5,986 nucleotides of DNA, from NCBI RefSeq assembly GCF_019655855.1, contig NZ_BPFX01000051.1:1-5986 (forward strand), in the 5' to 3' direction. Of the stretch, positions 5,281 to 5,986 are shown one piece after another. The position numbers and the translations under genes were made by a program. This stretch comes from Pseudomonas paralcaligenes. Lineage in GTDB: Bacteria; Pseudomonadota; Gammaproteobacteria; Pseudomonadales; Pseudomonadaceae. The notes below the pieces were generated by a model. That model saw only the letters and a program-made list of their open reading frames with translations, had not been told where the DNA came from and did not search any database. Position 1 is the first letter of the stretch. Every line of letters starts with the position of its first letter.

Positions 5281-5596
5281 TTCGAGCAAGCCGAAGCGGC
5301 TCGCGGAAGCGTTCGGCCAACTTGGCCGCTAGGTCGTGATTGCCGCGCAGGCAGGCGAGCACCAGTTGCAGCATCGGCGCCTCGTGGTCGTCGGTCTCGG
5401 CAATCGCCTCGGTGCCTGCCTCGGCGAACCCAGCTTCGTAGAACGGCGCTCCGGCATCGAAGAACGGCACCAGGTCCGAGTCCTCGGCCTGCATCAGCAG
5501 ATCGACCTGGGCGCCCAGGTAGTCGGCGGCGCCGTCATCGGCAGGCGGGCACTCGTGGTCGTAGCGCAGCTGCGCCAGCTTCAATACAGCGTTCAT
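5146..5596 (-). CDS. Hypothetical acidic phage protein, coding shifts to +1 frame near 5290
   Basis: The family is not recognised. The start at 5596 (MNAVLKLAQLRYD) is set by the GAGG site. In this frame the first ~102 residues are acidic with good high-GC third positions, and they end in a helical stretch (LAAKLAERFREPLR). The same frame then turns into an Arg-rich, protein-unlike sequence, while the +1 frame becomes coding-like (LLEMALAAELIDDVQFGYW). From 5281 down to 5150, third-position G/C is about 20 of 44 codons in the original frame but about 34 of 44 in the +1 frame. The +1 frame ends at TGA 5148-5146, which overlaps the ATG of the next gene as ATGA, a normal layout for this operon. 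If joined by one skipped base near 5290, the product is about 149 aa. A real frameshift, a sequence error, or two overlapping genes are all possible. Without a shift, the first frame reads straight through to 5021. Confidence 0.5.
5156..5160 (-). promoter_or_regulatory. Shine-Dalgarno site GGGAG for the 42-aa gene
   Basis: GGGAG at 5160-5156 sits six bases before ATG 5149. It shows that the 42-aa protein has its own start and is not merely the tail of the long frame that runs through from upstream. Confidence 0.7.
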
Positions 5597-5694
5597 GGGG
5601 TTACCTCGCTGAGGCATAGAGGGTGCGAACGCCCGGCGCCGCCCGGGATGCGTCTGGTCTGGCTGCGCTAGCCCCGCGACTCGTTCGCTGTTCG
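5597..5694 (-). other. 98-nt intergenic gap with a weak GC hairpin
   Basis: This is the largest non-coding stretch in the window. It contains a perfect inverted repeat, CCCGG at 5632-5636 and CCGGG at 5643-5647, with a 6-nt loop. The stem is only 5 bp and no T-tract follows on either strand, so it is not a convincing factor-independent terminator. I saw no clear -35/-10 pair. In a densely packed operon such a gap is the most likely place for a promoter, operator or processing site serving the downstream genes, but that is inference from spacing alone. Confidence 0.3.
5601..5607 (-). promoter_or_regulatory. Shine-Dalgarno site GAGGTAA for the gene starting at 5596
   Basis: GAGG (5607-5604) is followed by seven bases and then ATG at 5596. 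This favours 5596 over the in-frame ATG at 5617, which has only a CACCCTCT stretch before it and no ribosome-binding site. Confidence 0.7.
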
Positions 5695-5986
5695 TTACGC
5701 CGCTGCGGCTGCTGCCGGCGCCTCACCGCCAGGCACTGCTGGCGACGCCTTGATGATCTTCTTGAGGATCGGCTTCCACACGGCCCACCAGGCCAGGGCC
5801 TGCGAGTCCATGCTGGAGATTTCCTCGTCGCTGAATTTCCACCACTCGGTGATCAGGTGAAGCTGGCAGCCGATCTGCATGTGGGTAGCGGTGTACGTGA
5901 CGGGCCAGATGTCGGCCTGGATGGCTTTCACCTCGCGCAGATTTCCCGAGAGGCCGCGCATCGAATTCAGTTCAGCCAGGTTGGCG
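5695..5986 (-). CDS. Hypothetical phage protein, 3' part only (5' end outside window)
   Basis: I do not recognise this protein. The frame is open to the right edge, so 96 residues are visible before the TAA stop. The first internal ATG, at 5961, has no Shine-Dalgarno sequence before it, and the eight codons upstream of it read on smoothly (ANLAELNS), so the true start is probably outside the window. The visible part is rich in tryptophan (IWPV, EWWKFS, AWWAVWKP) and looks like a small folded alpha-helical domain. It ends in a low-complexity tail: a basic stretch (ILKKIIKASP), then Pro/Gly, then a run of six alanines. It has no clear membrane span, zinc motif or nuclease motif. It lies upstream of, and probably in the same transcription unit as, the recombination genes, but a 98-nt gap separates it from the next gene. 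Confidence 0.6.
   Translation of the reverse strand, partial: ANLAELNSMRGLSGNLREVKAIQADIWPVTYTATHMQIGCQLHLITEWWKFSDEEISSMDSQALAWWAVWKPILKKIIKASPAVPGGEAPAAAAAA

Noticed and set aside
5021..5617. Single 198-aa protein from 5617 through to 5021
   Set aside because: The stretch from about 5290 to 5150 in this frame has poor third-position G/C and Arg-rich content. The last 42 residues have their own ribosome-binding site, and ATG 5596 has a better start signal than 5617.
5632..5647. GC hairpin as a transcription terminator
   Set aside because: The stem is 5 bp and no T-run follows on either strand.

Overview
This is a GC-rich window (by eye about 62-65% G+C) in which every credible gene lies on the minus strand. 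The genes are tightly packed, with 4-nt ATGA overlaps and very short gaps. The gene content points to the early DNA-recombination region of a tailed phage or prophage: a RecT annealing protein, a RecB/Cas4-type exonuclease, an SbcC/Rad50-like hook ATPase, an HNH endonuclease and many tiny proteins. The base composition and codon use fit a Pseudomonas-type gammaproteobacterial host. The host is inferred from composition and gene style, not from a diagnostic marker.

In transcription order (right to left): (1) 5986-5695 is the 3' part of an unrecognised protein that enters from outside the window. (2) 5694-5597 is a 98-nt gap, the only sizeable non-coding stretch; it ends in a good Shine-Dalgarno site. 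(3) 5596-5146 codes for an unrecognised acidic protein whose coding signal switches to the +1 frame near 5290. (4) 5149-5021 is a 42-aa helical protein. (5, 6) 5028-4912 and 4915-4796 are two overlapping mini-genes of 38 and 39 aa, each with one predicted membrane span. (7) 4790-4296 is an HNH endonuclease. (8) 4324-3518 is a PD-(D/E)XK exonuclease with four cysteines placed as in Fe-S nucleases. (9) 3499-2534 is RecT. (10) 2527-2327 is a 66-aa protein. (11) 2318-1575 is a 247-aa phage protein with a possible winged-helix end. (12) 1569-1 is an SbcC/Rad50-like ATPase with a CPCC zinc hook, cut by the window's left edge just after Walker B.

Functional reading: the exonuclease would resect a double-stranded end and RecT would anneal or invade with the exposed strand, as in the lambda Exo/Bet and Rac RecE/RecT pairs. 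The SbcC-like ATPase could supply end recognition or hairpin processing. The 66-aa and 247-aa genes between RecT and the ATPase are candidate accessory factors, judged by position only. No tRNA, rRNA, CRISPR array, insertion sequence, attachment site or convincing factor-independent terminator was seen. The long plus-strand reading frames are antisense shadows of the GC-rich minus-strand genes.
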